A DNA stretch of 64,000 bases. Source: Corynebacterium sp. CNJ-954 (lineage in GTDB: Bacteria; Actinomycetota; Actinomycetes; Mycobacteriales; Mycobacteriaceae). The notes beneath the pieces were generated by a model, which was not told the origin of the DNA, searched no databases, and saw nothing but the letters and a program-made list of their open reading frames with translations. Shown here in pieces: positions 43,140-53,422 of this stretch (positions are counted from its first letter, which is position 1; each line of letters starts with the position of its first letter). The stretch spans positions 124,001-188,000 of the forward strand of contig NZ_MKKI01000033.1 of NCBI RefSeq assembly GCF_001942345.1. The letters run 5' to 3'. A program made the position numbers and the translations under genes.

Positions 43140-44285
43140 TCACTCCCCGGCGCCGTCTCCTTCACCGGTTCCGGGTCCGGTGTCACCGCCCTCGGTGCCG
43201 CCTTCGTTACCACCGGTATTGCCGCCGTTGTTGCCGCCGGTGCCGTTGCCGCCGCCGTTGTTACCGTCGCCGCCAGTCCCGCCACCCGGGGTGGTCTGGT
43301 TGCCGCCGCCGGTGTTGCCGTTACCGCCGTTGTTCCCACCGTTGCCGTTGTTGCCGGAGTTTCCACTGTTTCCACTGTTTCCACTGTTCCCGCCGTTACC
43401 GGGGTTCTGCTCACTCGGGGCCGGTGACTGGGAGGAGGGGGCGGACTCCTCCGACTCCTCCGGGGTGGCGGGGGTGTACTCCTCGGGCTCGTTGTACTCC
43501 GGCTCGTAGTAGTAGTCGCTGCCCGCGCTGTTGTCGGGCTCTGCGGTGGGGATCGACTTGTTCGAATCCCAGGCCTCTGGGCGATGGTAACTGGGGACGA
43601 CGCTGGAGTAGGGGGAATGCCGCTCTTCACCGTCGCCGGTGCGCATCAGTGCGACAGCCGTGGCTGCGCCGATGACGGACAGTCCCAGCCCGATGACGAG
43701 GATCCAACCCCACGTGGGGAACCGTGCGAACCAGGGATGCGAGCCGTTGCCCGGCGGTGGGCCGTCGGAATCCCCTCCACCACCGGTGGCGGGGGTGGAC
43801 GCCGAGGAGGCTCCGTCTCCACCTGCACCTGCGCTGGCACCGGCGTCAGCGCCGACTGCCTCGGAGGCGCCGGCGGTCGGGATGACGGTGGTGGCGGTAT
43901 CTTCCTTGCTTTCGCTGAGCTTCTGCTCGTGTTCGGAAATGCGGTCGTCGTTGACGATCGGGATGATGCCGGTGACCTCAGGATCGCGGGCGGAGCCCAG
44001 CGGTTCCCCGTCGTCGGTCACCTCTGTCGATTCGGCGTCGATGACCTCCCGGTCACCGTCGGGCCCGGTGGTGCCGTGTGTGTCGCCGGAGGAGTCGACC
44101 TCGGCGTCGTATCCCTCGGCCCCGTCGAGGCCGCCGGAGCTGCCCGCCGGTGCTCCCGTGGAACTGCCGTCGGCTCCCGCCGTGGCGTCCTTGGAACCCA
44201 TGGAGAACTCGGTGTCCTCGAACGCGTCAGTATCGCGCGGGAGGTCATCGCCATGGTGGCGGTGGGGGTCTGAGGGGTTGCTCAT
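43140..44285 (-). CDS. Single-pass membrane protein with Asn/Gly-rich extracellular tail, unknown function
   Basis: About 381 residues from ATG 44285; GTG 44333 in frame is possible, and a TAGAAT -10 box lies at 44357-44362. A long acidic, disordered N-terminal half contains TTVIPTAG and TGIIPIVND-like short motifs. A single helix follows (FPTWGWILVIGLGLSVIGAATAVALM), then a Tyr/Glu/Pro segment (SDYYYEPEYNEPEEYTP) and a C-terminal tail of GNSGNSGNN/GGNGN repeats. The layout suggests an envelope-spanning or wall-associated protein. The tail repeats include three 9-bp DNA units. No domain recognised. Confidence 0.6.
   Translation of the reverse strand: MSNPSDPHRHHGDDLPRDTDAFEDTEFSMGSKDATAGADGSSTGAPAGSSGGLDGAEGYDAEVDSSGDTHGTTGPDGDREVIDAESTEVTDDGEPLGSARDPEVTGIIPIVNDDRISEHEQKLSESKEDTATTVIPTAGASEAVGADAGASAGAGGDGASSASTPATGGGGDSDGPPPGNGSHPWFARFPTWGWILVIGLGLSVIGAATAVALMRTGDGEERHSPYSSVVPSYHRPEAWDSNKSIPTAEPDNSAGSDYYYEPEYNEPEEYTPATPEESEESAPSSQSPAPSEQNPGNGGNSGNSGNSGNSGNNGNGGNNGGNGNTGGGNQTTPGGGTGGDGNNGGGNGTGGNNGGNTGGNEGGTEGGDTGPGTGEGDGAGE
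43361..43389. repeat. 9-bp tandem repeat within the Asn/Gly tail
   Basis: Three copies of TTTCCACTG-type units encode successive GNS tripeptides, consistent with recent slippage. Confidence 0.75.
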
Positions 44286-44415
44286 CTGGTCTCTTCGTCT
44301 CGTCACACGGTTCTGCGCCGTGCTGTATGGCACCGGCGCACGGAACGGTCCGGTCTATTCTAGCCCCCGAGGACTATCACACTAATCCGCGGCGACGTCG
44401 GACGTGTCGTCCTGC

Positions 44416-45324
44416 TCACTCCGCGAGTCGGGAGATGATCTCACCGCGTGTGGTTCTCCCCTCTGGTGTGCGCAGCAACGGGAAGTTGTGGAGCGCACCG
44501 TCGACAACGGTCATGCCGCATCCGCTACGTCGGGCGAGGAGTGTCGCGTCGGCGTGCAGCACGTCCCGTGTGCCGCTCCAGATATGCACGGGCGGCAGGG
44601 ACGCGAGGGCCGCATCCGACGCCTTCAGCGGGCTGACCAGCACCGAATCGACGCCGACGAGCCGTCCCCACGCCTCCCCTGCGATGCGGAGTCCGTCCGG
44701 GTGCAGCCAGGGGTCCTCGGCGGCGAGTTCGTCGGTGCCGGGGCTGCTGCAGGTCGCGTCGAGCCAGGGGGAGCTGAGGACGACCCGGTCGATTCTGCTG
44801 GTCCGGTTGCTCCTGTCGGTCCGGTCGAGCATCCAGCCCAGTGCGAGGCCGGCACCGGCGGAGTCGGCGGCGAGTCGGACACCCAGACCTGATGCGTCGG
44901 CTTCGGCGACGGCGCGGTCGAGCACCGTGTCAAGCAGTCGGGCGGCGGCGGTGGCCTCGTACTCCGGTGCCAGCCCGTAGTCGGGGACGATGACCTTCAT
45001 CCCGGCCCCGGCGATGTCGCTGATGAAGTTCCAGTGGGCGGTGCTCAGGCCGTGGACGTAACCGCCGCCGTGGACGTAGATGCAGATGTCCAGCGGTGTG
45101 TCCCGCGGGTCGTCGGTGGCGGGCACGAGACTGTGCGTGGTGAACTCGCCGTCCGCGGTGGTGACTGTGTCCGTGACCACGTGGTTGACCTGGTAGAGCT
45201 CATGGGGCACGGGAGCGGACGGATGTGCTCGTCCCATGAGGTCGCGCACTTTCTCCGCAGAGGACCAGGATGACCGTCCGGATCGTCCGGGGAGGGCGGC
45301 GAGGAGGCGCATCTGCAGGCTCAT
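44416..45324 (-). CDS. Alpha/beta hydrolase, hormone-sensitive-lipase-like esterase
   Basis: About 302 residues from ATG 45324 (MSLQMRLLAALPG). ICIYVHGGGYVHGLSTAHW supplies the HGGG oxyanion motif. The nucleophile Ser is in RLAADSAGAGLALG (xDSAG instead of GDSAG), Asp in IWSGTRDVLHADA and His in VVDGALHNFP. It hydrolyses short acyl esters, probably in the cytoplasm because no signal peptide is seen. The open frame continues upstream to 45462, but that part overlaps the dnaK promoter and is not expected to be translated. Confidence 0.82.
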   Translation of the reverse strand: MSLQMRLLAALPGRSGRSSWSSAEKVRDLMGRAHPSAPVPHELYQVNHVVTDTVTTADGEFTTHSLVPATDDPRDTPLDICIYVHGGGYVHGLSTAHWNFISDIAGAGMKVIVPDYGLAPEYEATAAARLLDTVLDRAVAEADASGLGVRLAADSAGAGLALGWMLDRTDRSNRTSRIDRVVLSSPWLDATCSSPGTDELAAEDPWLHPDGLRIAGEAWGRLVGVDSVLVSPLKASDAALASLPPVHIWSGTRDVLHADATLLARRSGCGMTVVDGALHNFPLLRTPEGRTTRGEIISRLAE

Positions 45325-45399
45325 GGAGGTTGATTCTAGGGGAGTGCGCTGCGCTCCAGAAAGCTCCGGAGAAAGCTCCGAAAAAAAGTTGAGTGAACC

Positions 45400-45426
45400 G
45401 GGAACAACTTTGACGCGCCGTGAGTT
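45400..45426 (+). promoter_or_regulatory. SigH-type promoter of dnaK
   Basis: GGGAAC (GGAA at 45401-45404) and GTT at 45424-45426 are separated by 19 nt, matching the actinobacterial SigH consensus GGAA-N18/19-GTT. AAAGTTG/CAACTTT arms flank the -35 element. Confidence 0.65.
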
Positions 45427-45443
45427 GTACAGGATGTCAGACA

Positions 45444-45462
45444 TTGAGTCGCAAGCACTCAA
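45444..45462 (+). promoter_or_regulatory. HAIR operator (HspR binding) of dnaK
   Basis: TTGAGT-N7-ACTCAA is a perfect match to the HAIR core, placed between the SigH promoter and the dnaK start. Confidence 0.85.
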
Positions 45463-45495
45463 CTCAGGTTGACACCTCGGAACGGCAGGTGCAGA

Positions 45496-45515
45496 CTTGA
45501 GCGCGGCTCACTTAA
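45496..45515 (+). promoter_or_regulatory. Second, degenerate HAIR element upstream of dnaK
   Basis: CTTGAGC-N7-ACTTAA lies 30 nt before the dnaK ATG. The left half is nearly exact, the right half has a mismatch. Confidence 0.55.
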
Positions 45516-45545
45516 CAAGCTCAAGAACAGCAGGAGGAAGTCAAC

Positions 45546-47401
<1,856 letters not shown>

Positions 47402-47405
<4 letters not shown>

Positions 47406-48061
47406 CCATGCCCGACAACCCCGGTGACCCGGACGTGACCGACGAGGAGTACACCTCGCCGGACCTGGCCGAGACCACCCCGGAAGAGGACGCAGTCATC
47501 GACGCCGAAGCTGCTGACGGTGCGGTCGACGCCGAGACCGTCGAGGCCGAGGAAGCTGCCGAGGAGACCACCGAGGCGCTTGCCGGTGATGTCGAGGACG
47601 GGGTCCCCGAGACCGCGGACGCCGACATCGACGGTTCCGGCGAACTCTCCGACGCGGAGGCCCAGCTCGCCGAGCGCACCGCCGACCTTCAACGGGTCAG
47701 CGCCGAGTACGCGAACTACCGTCGCCGTACCGAGCGGGACCGGGTGGGCATCGGTGAGGCAGCGAAGGCGGACGTCGCCGCCTCCCTGCTGCCGATCCGG
47801 GACGACCTGGATCTCGCTGAGCAGCACGGTGACCTCAACGGTCCGCTCAAGGCCGTGGCCGACAAGCTGGACTCCGTGCTCAACGGTCTGAAGGTCGAGA
47901 CCTTCGGCGCCGAGGGCGATGAGTTCGACCCGTCGAAGCACGAGGCTGTGCAGGACACCTCCAGTGGCGACGACAAGGCCGTCGGCACCGTCCTGCGCAG
48001 GGGCTACCGCCTGGGCGACCGCGTGCTGCGCACCGCCATGGTGGTCATCGCAGACCGCTAG
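47402..48061 (+). CDS. grpE: Nucleotide exchange factor GrpE
   Basis: 219 residues from GTG 47402, which overlaps the dnaK stop by four bases (GTGA). A long acidic disordered N-terminus precedes the coiled-coil ([33 protein letters not shown]), then the four-helix and beta-wing part with [17 protein letters not shown] and the C-terminal [17 protein letters not shown] motif. It releases ADP from DnaK. A strong terminator follows, so the transcript ends here and does not continue into dnaJ. Confidence 0.97.
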
Positions 48062-48095
48062 CCGACTCCCCCATCCCGGAGTCTCCCCGAATACG

Positions 48096-48146
48096 TCTCC
48101 GCCCGTGCGCTGTTCCCCGGACAGCGTGCACGGGCGGAGACTTTTT
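48096..48146. terminator. Terminator after dnaK-grpE (convergent with a minus-strand gene)
   Basis: TCTCCGCCCGTGC pairs with the GCACGGGCGGAGA side, with an inner GCTGT/ACAGC helix, followed by TTTTT at 48142-48146. Confidence 0.85.
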
Positions 48147-48153
48147 CAGCAGT

Positions 48154-49239
48154 TCAGGACTCGATGCGTGACGCGAGATAGGCGTCCGGGTGGATCGCGA
48201 CGACCTGCTGCCCGTCAGCATTGGTGGAGATGTCGGTGAAGGCGGTGGTCTCACCCTCGTGCCAGAGGTGCAGTCGGGCGCTGAGCGGACCCGGATTGCT
48301 CCGGTGCTGGGTCAGGGCCTCGGTACTCATGGCCTTGATACCGTTCAGCAGGTCCTGGCCGGTGCTGACCTCGCGGATCAGCAGCAGGTGGCGGTGGGGA
48401 GTCGCGACGAGGACACCGTGGGTCAGGTCGAGGTCGGGAAGCCACCGGGGGAGCAGGTCGTCGAGGAACAGGGTTGCGCTGGACAGGAAGAACGAGTCAG
48501 ACTCCACCGTCCAGAACCGTGCTGCGGTGTCGGCCTCCAGGACCTCCCCCTGAGCAGTTCCCCGCACGATCTCCTGGACCGGCGTCACACTGACGTGGCA
48601 GTCGACCAGTTCCTGCCAGGTGTTGCGGTAACCGACCCGGTACAGGTCGCTGAGTTCCTCGGTGGTCGCCGAACCGTGGGCGGCCAGCGCGTCGTCATCG
48701 AGCACCATCACCGTGTCCGGTGTGTCGAGCACCAGGCAGACGTGGAGGTCACCGGTGAACTCCCGGGAGGCGTCGTCGACGGTGCCCGACATGGCGGCGA
48801 GCGTCTCTGTCGTCGCGAGCCGGATACGGAGTTGTCGCAGGAAGTCGGCGTCGGGCAGGTCTGCGAGGGAGTGACGGGGAGACTCACCGGTGCCGGTGGT
48901 GACGGCGTGGATGTGGCTGCGGATCAGTTCGAGGAGTTCAGAGAGGTTGGCGTGGGCTCCCGTATCGGCGAACTGCAGCGAGAGGGTCTCCAGGCTGATG
49001 AACAGCGTCGCCGGTTCCGGGGAATCTGAGGGGTGCTCGGGCGGAGCGACGTACCGGGCCTCGATGACGGCGTCAGGGCGCAGGGTGGTGTCGTAGCCCT
49101 CGTCGTCGAGCAGGCGCAGGGTCTGTTGACGCAGGAAGTCGGCTCGGTGACGCGGAAGGTGGGGGAACATCCCGTCCGGCGCGGTGGGGTCGGAGTCCCG
49201 CCGTGTGGCGCGGCGTTTCCTGCCGTTTCGGAAGAACAT
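48154..49239 (-). CDS. Paralogous protein 1, DUF1444/YtpQ-like (tentative)
   Basis: 361 residues, no signal peptide or membrane helix. Shared with the gene at 52150-53232 are: MF.R.GRKR near the start, MFPHLPR.RADxLR, LPDADFLRxLxxRL, DDASRxFTGDLHVxLVLDTP, DLYRVGYRNTWQEL, VESDSFFL, LPRWLPDLD and VxxPHRHLxLxREV. The order of the last elements recalls DUF1444/YtpQ proteins, of unknown function; this link is tentative. It follows the secreted glycosidase gene on the minus strand, and a TAATGT box 8 nt before the ATG suggests its own leaderless promoter. Acidic overall, cytoplasmic. Confidence 0.6.
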   Translation of the reverse strand: MFFRNGRKRRATRRDSDPTAPDGMFPHLPRHRADFLRQQTLRLLDDEGYDTTLRPDAVIEARYVAPPEHPSDSPEPATLFISLETLSLQFADTGAHANLSELLELIRSHIHAVTTGTGESPRHSLADLPDADFLRQLRIRLATTETLAAMSGTVDDASREFTGDLHVCLVLDTPDTVMVLDDDALAAHGSATTEELSDLYRVGYRNTWQELVDCHVSVTPVQEIVRGTAQGEVLEADTAARFWTVESDSFFLSSATLFLDDLLPRWLPDLDLTHGVLVATPHRHLLLIREVSTGQDLLNGIKAMSTEALTQHRSNPGPLSARLHLWHEGETTAFTDISTNADGQQVVAIHPDAYLASRIES

Positions 49240-49247
49240 GCCTGTCT

Positions 49248-49253
49248 ACATTA
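49248..49253 (-). promoter_or_regulatory. -10 box of a possible leaderless promoter for paralog 1
   Basis: TAATGT on the minus strand ends 8 nt before ATG 49239. Confidence 0.4.
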
Positions 49254-49261
49254 TCGGCCGG

Positions 49262-52144
49262 TCACACAGTGCGGTAGTACTCCGCCCGGTAGGCCTGTTC
49301 CTCGGCAGCGGAGGCGGTGACCTTCTCACGACGCTGCGCCATGATCCGGACCTGGGGACGCCCGGACCCTGCGCCGACGGCCCCGCCGGCCGCGGCTGCA
49401 CTGTCGGACGGAGAGTCCGTGCCCTCCGTGCCCTCCGTACCCTCCGGCATGGCATCACCCATCTCCACGGTCTCGGTGAACCTGCCCTCGGCGACGACCA
49501 GTGAGGTCTCGTTGATGACACCGCGGACCTGCCGTCCCATGATCCGGATGCCGAGTCGTCCCCCGGTGTCGTTGACGCCCTCGACGACGAGCGTGCCGGG
49601 GCTGTCGCCGCGGCGGGCGGTGACGTCGGTCAGGGCGACACTCATTTCCCCGGTGACGACGTCGGGGCCGGGGAGCCCGGCGCCGAGATCCCCGGAGTCC
49701 CCGGTCACCACCACCGGGGAACCGGTCACGGTGACGCTCTCGCCGTCGGTGTCGAGGTCGCGGCCGAGCACGTCCTGGCACCGGGTCGCACCGGGGACCG
49801 TGACCTGCAGGGACGATCCCTCGGGCGGGATCCACGGTTCGGGGTGCGGGAAGTAGCTGTCGGTGCCGTGGGCGGCGTTGTTGAGGTAGCCGTCCTGCCT
49901 GCTCCAGAGCACCCAGAACGCCGAACCGTCACGGGTGAACCGTAAACCCCGCAGGTCGGGGTGAGGGGACTCGATCCAGCCGAGGAACTCCGCACCGTCG
50001 AGCATCTCCGCGGCGAACGCGAAGGCGGGGAGAGACGGTTTGGGTGAGCGGTCCGCGTGCAGGAGTCCGTAGTGGTACTCGGATTCGGTGGGGTTCACGC
50101 CGTACTTGTCGTGCCAGAGTCCGTCGGCGAGTTGGAACCAGTGCACCCCGCTGACCCCTTCCGCCTTCGCGAGCATGAGGGTCAGCAGGACGGAGTCTGC
50201 GGCGGTGCGTTCGTCGTCGTACCACCAGGCGTTGGGGCGGGTGCAGGCGTAGGTCTCGGTGAGCCACAACTCGGTGGGCGAGTCGGCGTCGGTGGTATGG
50301 CCGTCGAGATAGGCGCGGGCGGTGCGCACCTGCCCGAGGAAGTTCCATTTCCCGCCGTCGTAGTCGGGCACGTAGTTGCCACGGCCGGCGTGTTCGGCGA
50401 TGCCGTCGAGCAGTTTCCAGCCGTCGCGGTCGCGGATGGTGTCGAGGAACTGGGCGTCCCATCCCGCCAGGGGCATGGCGAGCAGTTTGGCGTCGGTGCC
50501 CCGACGGTCCATCTCGGCGCGGAAGGGGATGAGCCACTGGTCGGTGTACTCGGTGGCGAGCTCCACGGTGTCGGCGCCGGCGAGACTCCATTCGTTGAGG
50601 AGTTCGTAGTGCGCGGCACCGGCGTTCTCCCCGCGGTCGAGAGCTTTCTCCGCCCACTCGCTGAAACTCTCACCACCGGAGGCGTCATCGAACTTACCGG
50701 GCGATCCTCCGGGCTGTGCGGCGGTGCTGATGCCGAGTTCACTGGATTCCTCGGCGGTCAGCCAGGGGTTACGCAGGTGCCGGACACCGAGACGACGCCA
50801 CAGGGCGCGTTCTGCACTGCGTGACTCCAGCCCAGGACTCTGTGCGCTGCCGGGGGACGGTGTGGAGGCGAAGCCGCCGAGTCCGATGATGGACTGGTCG
50901 GACGGCCCGAAGTCATGGTCGGGCCAGACGGCGGCGGCGGTGCGGGCGAAGGAGTCGGCGCTGGTGGCCTCGATGGAGCACCAGGACCGGGGACCGGGCA
51001 GGTTGATGGTGACGTCGGTGTCGACGTAAGCGGCGGAGCCGGCGGAGTCAGCGGAGTCACCGTCCCGCGGGACGGCCACCTCATGGTGGGAACGGTGGAT
51101 CTCGGTGCCGTCGAAGTCACGGGCGATGACCTCGATACTCGTGCTGGATCGGGACTGCGTGGACTGTGCGGACCGTCCGGCGAGACCGACGGTGAAGGTT
51201 CGCGGGCCACTTCCGGCGACGACGTTGTAGGTGGCTGCACTGGTGATGTCGACGGTGGGGTCGGGCAGTCCCGTGCTCCCGAGCACGGCGCCGGCGAGCA
51301 GTGTCCGTCCGTCGTCGACGAGACTGCGGGCCGTACCGACGGTCGTGTCGGCGCGGAACTCGATACGGGAGCGCCAGACACCGTCGTCGTCGCGGGACGG
51401 TGCGGCGTGCAGCATCGTGTCGCTACGGGAGGTGCTGGTGGCGGTGGTGATACAGCCGTAGAGCCGGGCTGCACCGTCGTCAGCTTCGTCACCGTCGCCC
51501 CCCTCGCTGTCCGGCATGTCCCAGTCGATGAAGTTGAGTTCGGCGACACGCTCCTGGACCGGCACTCCGCCGCGGGAGTCGCGCACCCACCGGCTGGCGG
51601 GGACGTGGAGTTCGGAGGTGTCACGGGCGTCCACGAGGGTGCGGTAGACCCGTCCGCCGCGCAGCAGCGCCCGTCCCGCGGAATCAAGGCCGTCGCCCGG
51701 AGCGGTGAACTCCCAGTCGGCGGTGACCCGGCCCCCGTCGGCACGGTAGGTGACCGAGGCGGTGTAGTCCGGATCGGTGACCTCGAAGTTGATGCGGACG
51801 GGGCCGGAACCGGGACGGCCGTTGCCGGGGTCGTCGACGGTGGCGCCGCGGGTGCCGGTGGAGGTGGTCAACCGGTACCCGTCGAAATGGACCAGACGGC
51901 GCCCTGTCGTGGTCAGGACGGTGACGCGTCCAGGATGGTCGTCCCCGCCGACCTGCAGCTGCAGCGGGCCGGGATCGACGGCACGGGGGAGCCCGTCCGA
52001 CCCGTCGTCCTCGTCGCGGCTGCGGAGCAGTGCCCCGCCACCGAGGACGGCACCCGCCCCGAGGACGCCGACACCGCCACCGATGAGGAAAGCCCGCCGA
52101 CTGAGCCCGCCGGATACACGTCCGGTGTTCGCCTTCTTCTTCAC
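49262..52144 (-). CDS. Tat-exported large glycoside hydrolase of clan GH-A type
   Basis: 960 residues from GTG 52144. A twin-arginine signal (GGLSRRAFLIGGGVGVLGAGAVLGG; RR at 16-17) predicts folded export. Residues about 60-400 are beta-rich. A TIM-barrel-like part (about 410-740) carries the clan GH-A pair: acid/base Glu518 in YELLNEWSLAG (Asn-Glu) and nucleophile Glu630 in TELWLTETYA, plus VSGVHWFQLADG. The C-terminal part is again beta-rich (VTVPGATRCQDVLGRDLD). It should cleave an extracellular or cell-wall polysaccharide; the exact GH family (GH39-, GH5- or GH44-like) cannot be fixed. It lies five bases after paralog 2 in the same operon. Confidence 0.7.
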   Translation of the reverse strand: MKKKANTGRVSGGLSRRAFLIGGGVGVLGAGAVLGGGALLRSRDEDDGSDGLPRAVDPGPLQLQVGGDDHPGRVTVLTTTGRRLVHFDGYRLTTSTGTRGATVDDPGNGRPGSGPVRINFEVTDPDYTASVTYRADGGRVTADWEFTAPGDGLDSAGRALLRGGRVYRTLVDARDTSELHVPASRWVRDSRGGVPVQERVAELNFIDWDMPDSEGGDGDEADDGAARLYGCITTATSTSRSDTMLHAAPSRDDDGVWRSRIEFRADTTVGTARSLVDDGRTLLAGAVLGSTGLPDPTVDITSAATYNVVAGSGPRTFTVGLAGRSAQSTQSRSSTSIEVIARDFDGTEIHRSHHEVAVPRDGDSADSAGSAAYVDTDVTINLPGPRSWCSIEATSADSFARTAAAVWPDHDFGPSDQSIIGLGGFASTPSPGSAQSPGLESRSAERALWRRLGVRHLRNPWLTAEESSELGISTAAQPGGSPGKFDDASGGESFSEWAEKALDRGENAGAAHYELLNEWSLAGADTVELATEYTDQWLIPFRAEMDRRGTDAKLLAMPLAGWDAQFLDTIRDRDGWKLLDGIAEHAGRGNYVPDYDGGKWNFLGQVRTARAYLDGHTTDADSPTELWLTETYACTRPNAWWYDDERTAADSVLLTLMLAKAEGVSGVHWFQLADGLWHDKYGVNPTESEYHYGLLHADRSPKPSLPAFAFAAEMLDGAEFLGWIESPHPDLRGLRFTRDGSAFWVLWSRQDGYLNNAAHGTDSYFPHPEPWIPPEGSSLQVTVPGATRCQDVLGRDLDTDGESVTVTGSPVVVTGDSGDLGAGLPGPDVVTGEMSVALTDVTARRGDSPGTLVVEGVNDTGGRLGIRIMGRQVRGVINETSLVVAEGRFTETVEMGDAMPEGTEGTEGTDSPSDSAAAAGGAVGAGSGRPQVRIMAQRREKVTASAAEEQAYRAEYYRTV

Positions 52145-52149
52145 CGTGG

Positions 52150-53232
52150 TCAGTTCTCGCTCTCGAGCCGGGACAGCAGGTAGTTGTCGGGGTCGACCTC
52201 GAGGATTCTCTGGCCGTCCTCGCCGGTGGTGATGTCGGTGAAGACGCGCACGTCGCCGTCGTGCGCGAGGTGGAGCCGGGCGGTGAGCGGGCCGGGGTTG
52301 GTGGTGAGCTGGGCGAGCGCGACCGAGGTCATGGTGTTGATCCCGTCGAGCAGGTCCTGTCCGGTGGTGACCTCCCGGACGAGCATCAGGTGACGGTGTG
52401 GCACGGCGACCATCACCCCGGCGGAGGTATCCAGGTCGGGGAGCCAGCGGGGCAGCAGTTCATCGAGGAACAGCGGGGCGCTGGCGAGGAAGAAGGAGTC
52501 GGACTCCACGACGTGGAAGTGTGCGCCGGGGGCGTCACCGTGTACATCGCCGTGGACCTCGTTGACGTCGACGGTGGCGTCGTGGAGCTCCTGCCAGGTG
52601 TTGCGGTACCCGACGCGGTAGAGGTCGGCGAGTTGCTCCCGGGTCGCGGTGCCGTGGGCGGCGAGTGCCTCGTCGTTGAGCGTCATGATGGCGTCCGGCG
52701 TGTCCAGGACGAGGGAGACGTGCAGGTCGCCGGTGAAATCGCGGGAGGCGTCGTCCACCGCGCCGGACGCGGCGTCGAGGGCGCTGTGTGCGGTGAGCCG
52801 CACGTGAAGGTGCCGGAGGAAATCGGCGTCCGGCAGTGCGTCGACGTCGATCTCGGTGAGCACCGTGGCCAGGAAGTACCGGATCAACTCGATGATCTCG
52901 GACACCGGTGCATGTGGCGCTGCGGCGATCTGGAGGGAGAGGTTGTCCAGGCCGATGAGTCGGCGGGGCTGCGGGGGCCGGGCGTCCTGCTCCGTCTTCC
53001 TGTCCTCCCCCTCTTCCCGATCCTCCCGATCCTCCTCGGGGGCGGGTGTGGCGACGATGTACCCGTCCGGGCGCCAGGTGGTGTCGAACCCCTCGGCGTG
53101 GAGGTACCGCATCGTCTCCTCCCGCAGCAGGTCAGCGCGCTGGCGGGGGAGGTGGGGGAACATCGCGTCGGGTGCCTCCGGGTCGACGACCCGCCGTGGG
53201 GTGGGCCGCTTCCGACCGTCTCTGGAGAACAT
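52150..53232 (-). CDS. Paralogous protein 2, DUF1444/YtpQ-like (tentative)
   Basis: 360 residues, a clear paralog of the protein at 48154-49239 along its whole length (for example VDDASRDFTGDLHVSLVLDT and YRVGYRNTWQELHDATVDVN). It differs by an inserted charged stretch (PEEDREDREEGEDRKTEQD) encoded by purine-rich repeats. It has no signal peptide. It is the first gene of the minus-strand module and is divergent from dnaJ; TAGGGT 8 nt before the ATG suggests leaderless expression. The function is unknown; co-location with an exported glycosidase suggests a related role. Confidence 0.6.
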   Translation of the reverse strand: MFSRDGRKRPTPRRVVDPEAPDAMFPHLPRQRADLLREETMRYLHAEGFDTTWRPDGYIVATPAPEEDREDREEGEDRKTEQDARPPQPRRLIGLDNLSLQIAAAPHAPVSEIIELIRYFLATVLTEIDVDALPDADFLRHLHVRLTAHSALDAASGAVDDASRDFTGDLHVSLVLDTPDAIMTLNDEALAAHGTATREQLADLYRVGYRNTWQELHDATVDVNEVHGDVHGDAPGAHFHVVESDSFFLASAPLFLDELLPRWLPDLDTSAGVMVAVPHRHLMLVREVTTGQDLLDGINTMTSVALAQLTTNPGPLTARLHLAHDGDVRVFTDITTGEDGQRILEVDPDNYLLSRLESEN

Positions 53233-53240
53233 GGGAACCT

Positions 53241-53246
53241 ACCCTA
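53241..53246 (-). promoter_or_regulatory. -10 box of a possible leaderless promoter for paralog 2
   Basis: TAGGGT on the minus strand, 8 nt before ATG 53232. Confidence 0.45.
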
Positions 53247-53292
53247 ACAGCCGGGAATGTCTGCCGCTCGACGTGCGTTACAGGAGATAGAC

Positions 53293-53312
53293 CTTAGCGT
53301 GATAGGCTCAAG
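53293..53312 (+). promoter_or_regulatory. HAIR-like element upstream of dnaJ-hspR
   Basis: CTTAGCGTGATAGGCTCAAG keeps an intact right half (GCTCAAG) and a degraded left half with one base less spacing than the standard HAIR. GATAGG within it could serve as a -10 box with TTACAG as -35. Confidence 0.4.
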
Positions 53313-53422
53313 TTTCATGAGAGGGTTCCGGGCTCTGCGGCCAGTGGCTGCGGCCCCCGGAGACACAGCAGAAGACCGGAGACCCCGGCACAACCGGGAC
53401 TGTTCAGGAAGAGAGGAACCAG

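Noticed and set aside
43357..43395. Short tandem repeats that might suggest a CRISPR array
   Set aside because: The unit is 9 bp with no spacers and lies inside a coding tail. No CRISPR array or cas gene was seen in the window.
45324..45462. N-terminal extension of the esterase
   Set aside because: It would overlap the HAIR operator and dnaK promoter and has no family similarity; ATG 45324 gives the expected length.
50915..52183. 422-codon + strand frame opposite the Tat-exported glycosidase
   Set aside because: Shadow of a gene with a Tat signal and a catalytic pair.
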